A program made the position numbers and the translations under genes. The notes below the pieces were generated by a model that searched no databases, was not told where the DNA came from, and saw only the letters and a list, made by a program, of their open reading frames with translations. A stretch of DNA of 15,209 bases from JAZOTK01 sp045534775 (GTDB taxonomy: Bacteria; Bacillota; Clostridia; RUG12999). Every line of letters starts with the position of its first letter. The first letter of the stretch is position 1. Below, piece by piece: positions 13,638 through 15,209 of this stretch. The DNA lies in assembly GCA_045534775.1 (NCBI GenBank), contig JAZSKI010000005.1, positions 1-15,209 of the forward strand, read 5' to 3'.

Positions 13638-14339
13638 TTATATTTCCACCTTTACGGGGTTGTCCAGTCTGAGGGTATCTTTTGTTACGCGGCAGGTGTA
13701 TGCCAGCACCTGTACTCCTTTTTCTTTCGCCGTCTTTAGCGTATCTGCGAACTCCTTATGACGGTCAATGTCGGGTTTAAATACTCTCATATTTTCCATT
13801 TGGATTACAAAAAGACAATAAACCAAAAAGCCCTGTTCTTTCAAGCCCATAAGCTCGTTTAAATGTTTGATTCCTCTTTCGGTGGGAGCATCGGGAAAAG
13901 AGGCTACGCCTTTATCCTCTAAGGTTACGCCTTTCACCTCTATATACCCTTCCCTGCCGTTTTCGTCTTTCACATAAAAGTCAAGTCTTGAATTACCGTA
14001 TTTAGCTTCCGATTTCACCAAAGTGATTTTTCCCATTTGCGGTAATGAGAAAGAGCCTTCTTCAAGAGCCTCTTTAACAACCTTATTCGGTGCCTGGGAG
14101 TCCATATTTACCATCATATTGCCTTTCATAACGCCGATTAGCGAATATCTTAATTTTCTGCTACCCATACGGGCGGAAAAATCCTCTAAAAACACCCTTG
14201 CGTTTTCCGTCAGAAGCTCGCGGCATCTGCCTGTGTTTTTCACGTGAACGCTGATTTCTTCCCCGTTAATTTCCACTCTTGCAACAAACCTGTTGGGTCG
14301 GCTTTTAAATATTCCTTCAACAATATTATTATATCTCAA
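13638..14339 (-). CDS. sfsA: SfsA family protein (sugar fermentation stimulation protein homologue), TTG start
   Basis: A 233-residue cytosolic protein of the SfsA family, of normal length. E. coli SfsA was named for effects on maltose metabolism and binds DNA; the biochemical role remains uncertain, and the fold is nuclease-like. Seen here: SRPNRFVARV (13-22) and HVKNTGRCREL (32-42) in the N-terminal OB-like part; NSRLDFYV (116-123) and YIEVKGVTL (132-140) give the D120, E134, K136 set of a PD-(D/E)XK-like site; and FPDAPTERGIKHL (148-160) is a family hallmark. The start is TTG at 14339, overlapping the TGA stop of the upstream TPR gene (TTGA), with AAGGAAGG 6 bases before it. This is the first available start in frame with a good ribosome binding site. 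Co-translated with the TPR gene. Confidence 0.93.
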   Translation of the reverse strand: MRYNNIVEGIFKSRPNRFVARVEINGEEISVHVKNTGRCRELLTENARVFLEDFSARMGSRKLRYSLIGVMKGNMMVNMDSQAPNKVVKEALEEGSFSLPQMGKITLVKSEAKYGNSRLDFYVKDENGREGYIEVKGVTLEDKGVASFPDAPTERGIKHLNELMGLKEQGFLVYCLFVIQMENMRVFKPDIDRHKEFADTLKTAKEKGVQVLAYTCRVTKDTLRLDNPVKVEI

Positions 14340-15209
14340 TTTTGTCCTTCCTTTTTCTCAAAAAATTTCATTATTTTCTTAACAAAAGGATTTTCCGTAT
14401 CAATATTTTCCCATACAATTTCTCTGTCGAAGGTTCTGCCTGTCCGTATGGAAATTACGGCTAAGAACAAATAATATATTTCCGCACCTTTTTCATCAAA
14501 GACGGCATAGTGGTCGACCCTTTCCTTTCTTCTTTCAAGGAGCTTGTCAATAAGTCGGTCGGAAGCATTGATTTCCTTATCACCCATAGAAGTTAAATAC
14601 AAAAATGCCTTATACAATAAATCTTCGATAATGTTATCCAACATCGGATTTTTGTTTTCTCTCATCCATACATTCTCGCAAAGAGGTATTGCCTTTTCTG
14701 CCATAGCCGCAAATTTTTCGTCCAGTCCGCAGTTTTCGCAAATTTCAAGATACTGTGCCAGATAAAAGAATATTTCCACATTATCTTCACCCAGAACTTC
14801 CTTTTGCCTTTCCAGCAATTCTTCCATAACATCAGCACTTCGCGGATTTCCTTTAAGCATCAGATATGATGCAAAATTTCTTGTAGTCTCTGTGACGTTT
14901 TCATTATTTTCGCCTAAAGTAGCTTTCTGAAGTGCAATATATTCATCGAAAAGCTTTATTGCTTCATTGGAAAAATCCCCTAAAATCAAATATGCTATAA
15001 GCTCGTCCATTGCCGCCAGAGTTTCCTTTGCTTCTTCTCCAAGCTCTGTCACGGCATTTTCGTATGCCCTCCTCTTTTCATTCAGCTCCTCTGAATATCT
15101 CCGATATTGCTCTTTATCGCTCTTTAACTCATCACAATAGCTCCACTCCGTAACTACAATCCGGCTTAATGGCGTCTGAGGATAAACCTCTCTCATTTCT
15201 TCCAGAAAA
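14336..15209 (-). CDS. TPR-repeat protein, 5' end beyond the window
   Basis: The frame is open to the right edge, so the N-terminus is probably missing: codons upstream of the ATG at 15196 read FLEE without a stop, and that ATG has only a poorly spaced GGAAG. Counting from that Met, the visible part has 286 residues, rich in Glu, Lys and Leu and all helical in character. Residues about 22-55 could form a coiled coil. Two clear TPR-like units of about 42 residues lie at 56-96 and 98-138, with matching ends LQKATLGENNENV and RQKEVLGEDNVEI, as in kinesin-light-chain-type (TPR_12) repeats; more diverged helices follow. No enzyme motif or membrane span is visible. TPR arrays bind proteins; the partner is unknown. 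The overlap with sfsA suggests joint expression. Confidence 0.75.
   Translation of the reverse strand, partial: FLEEMREVYPQTPLSRIVVTEWSYCDELKSDKEQYRRYSEELNEKRRAYENAVTELGEEAKETLAAMDELIAYLILGDFSNEAIKLFDEYIALQKATLGENNENVTETTRNFASYLMLKGNPRSADVMEELLERQKEVLGEDNVEIFFYLAQYLEICENCGLDEKFAAMAEKAIPLCENVWMRENKNPMLDNIIEDLLYKAFLYLTSMGDKEINASDRLIDKLLERRKERVDHYAVFDEKGAEIYYLFLAVISIRTGRTFDREIVWENIDTENPFVKKIMKFFEKKEGQN

Noticed and set aside
1..15209. tRNA, rRNA, riboswitch or CRISPR loci
   Set aside because: I looked for cloverleaf arms with CCA-type ends, rRNA signatures, known aptamer cores and repeat-spacer patterns and saw none I could support.

Overview
The window reads as chromosomal DNA of a low-GC, Gram-positive, probably spore-forming Clostridia-type bacterium. 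I infer this from strong AGGAGG ribosome binding sites, sigma-A-type promoters, lipoprotein signals, a glmU-prs pair in the order known from Bacillus and Clostridia, a meso-diaminopimelate dehydrogenase and a SleB-type cell-wall hydrolase. The species cannot be named from the sequence. Most content is housekeeping or cell-envelope related, with one small decayed mobile-element scar.

Layout. Positions 1-110 hold two hairpins that look like terminators. From 6179 down to 130, on the minus strand, lie glmU (UDP-GlcNAc synthesis), prs (PRPP synthesis, with its own near-consensus promoter), a terminator hairpin, a 977-residue membrane glycosyltransferase that fuses two GT-C units, and a HAD phosphatase whose ribosome binding site is made by the last codons of the transferase. 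A divergent promoter region (6180-6389) separates glmU from a secreted stalk-domain/SleB-like hydrolase on the plus strand (6390-7208). This gene runs tail to tail, with an 8-base gap, into a minus-strand sugar ABC importer operon (binding lipoprotein and two permeases, 10416 down to 7217) that has no ATPase gene in the window.

Positions 10417-11083 contain no intact gene. They hold a frameshifted remnant of what looks like an IS1182-family transposase next to unrecognised decayed sequence. Then, on the minus strand, come a ComEC-like metallo-beta-lactamase-fold lipoprotein with a C-terminal zinc-binding motif (12127 down to 11084), a bidirectional terminator, and a 35-residue Asn/Gln-rich microprotein gene (12340 down to 12233). 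The plus-strand ddh gene (12528-13514) has a clear promoter. It converges, across about 120 bases of hairpin-rich repeat-like DNA, on an sfsA gene (14339 down to 13638), which is translationally coupled to a TPR protein that runs off the right edge.

How the genes relate: GlmU and Ddh supply UDP-GlcNAc and meso-DAP for peptidoglycan, the SleB-like enzyme probably acts on the wall, and the fused GT-C protein probably glycosylates exported proteins or surface glycans. Three genes (second permease, MBL lipoprotein, sfsA) appear to start at TTG. I see no classical defence or biosynthetic gene system. The least explained items are the Asn/Gln-rich microprotein, the double GT-C fusion and the zinc-tailed MBL lipoprotein.
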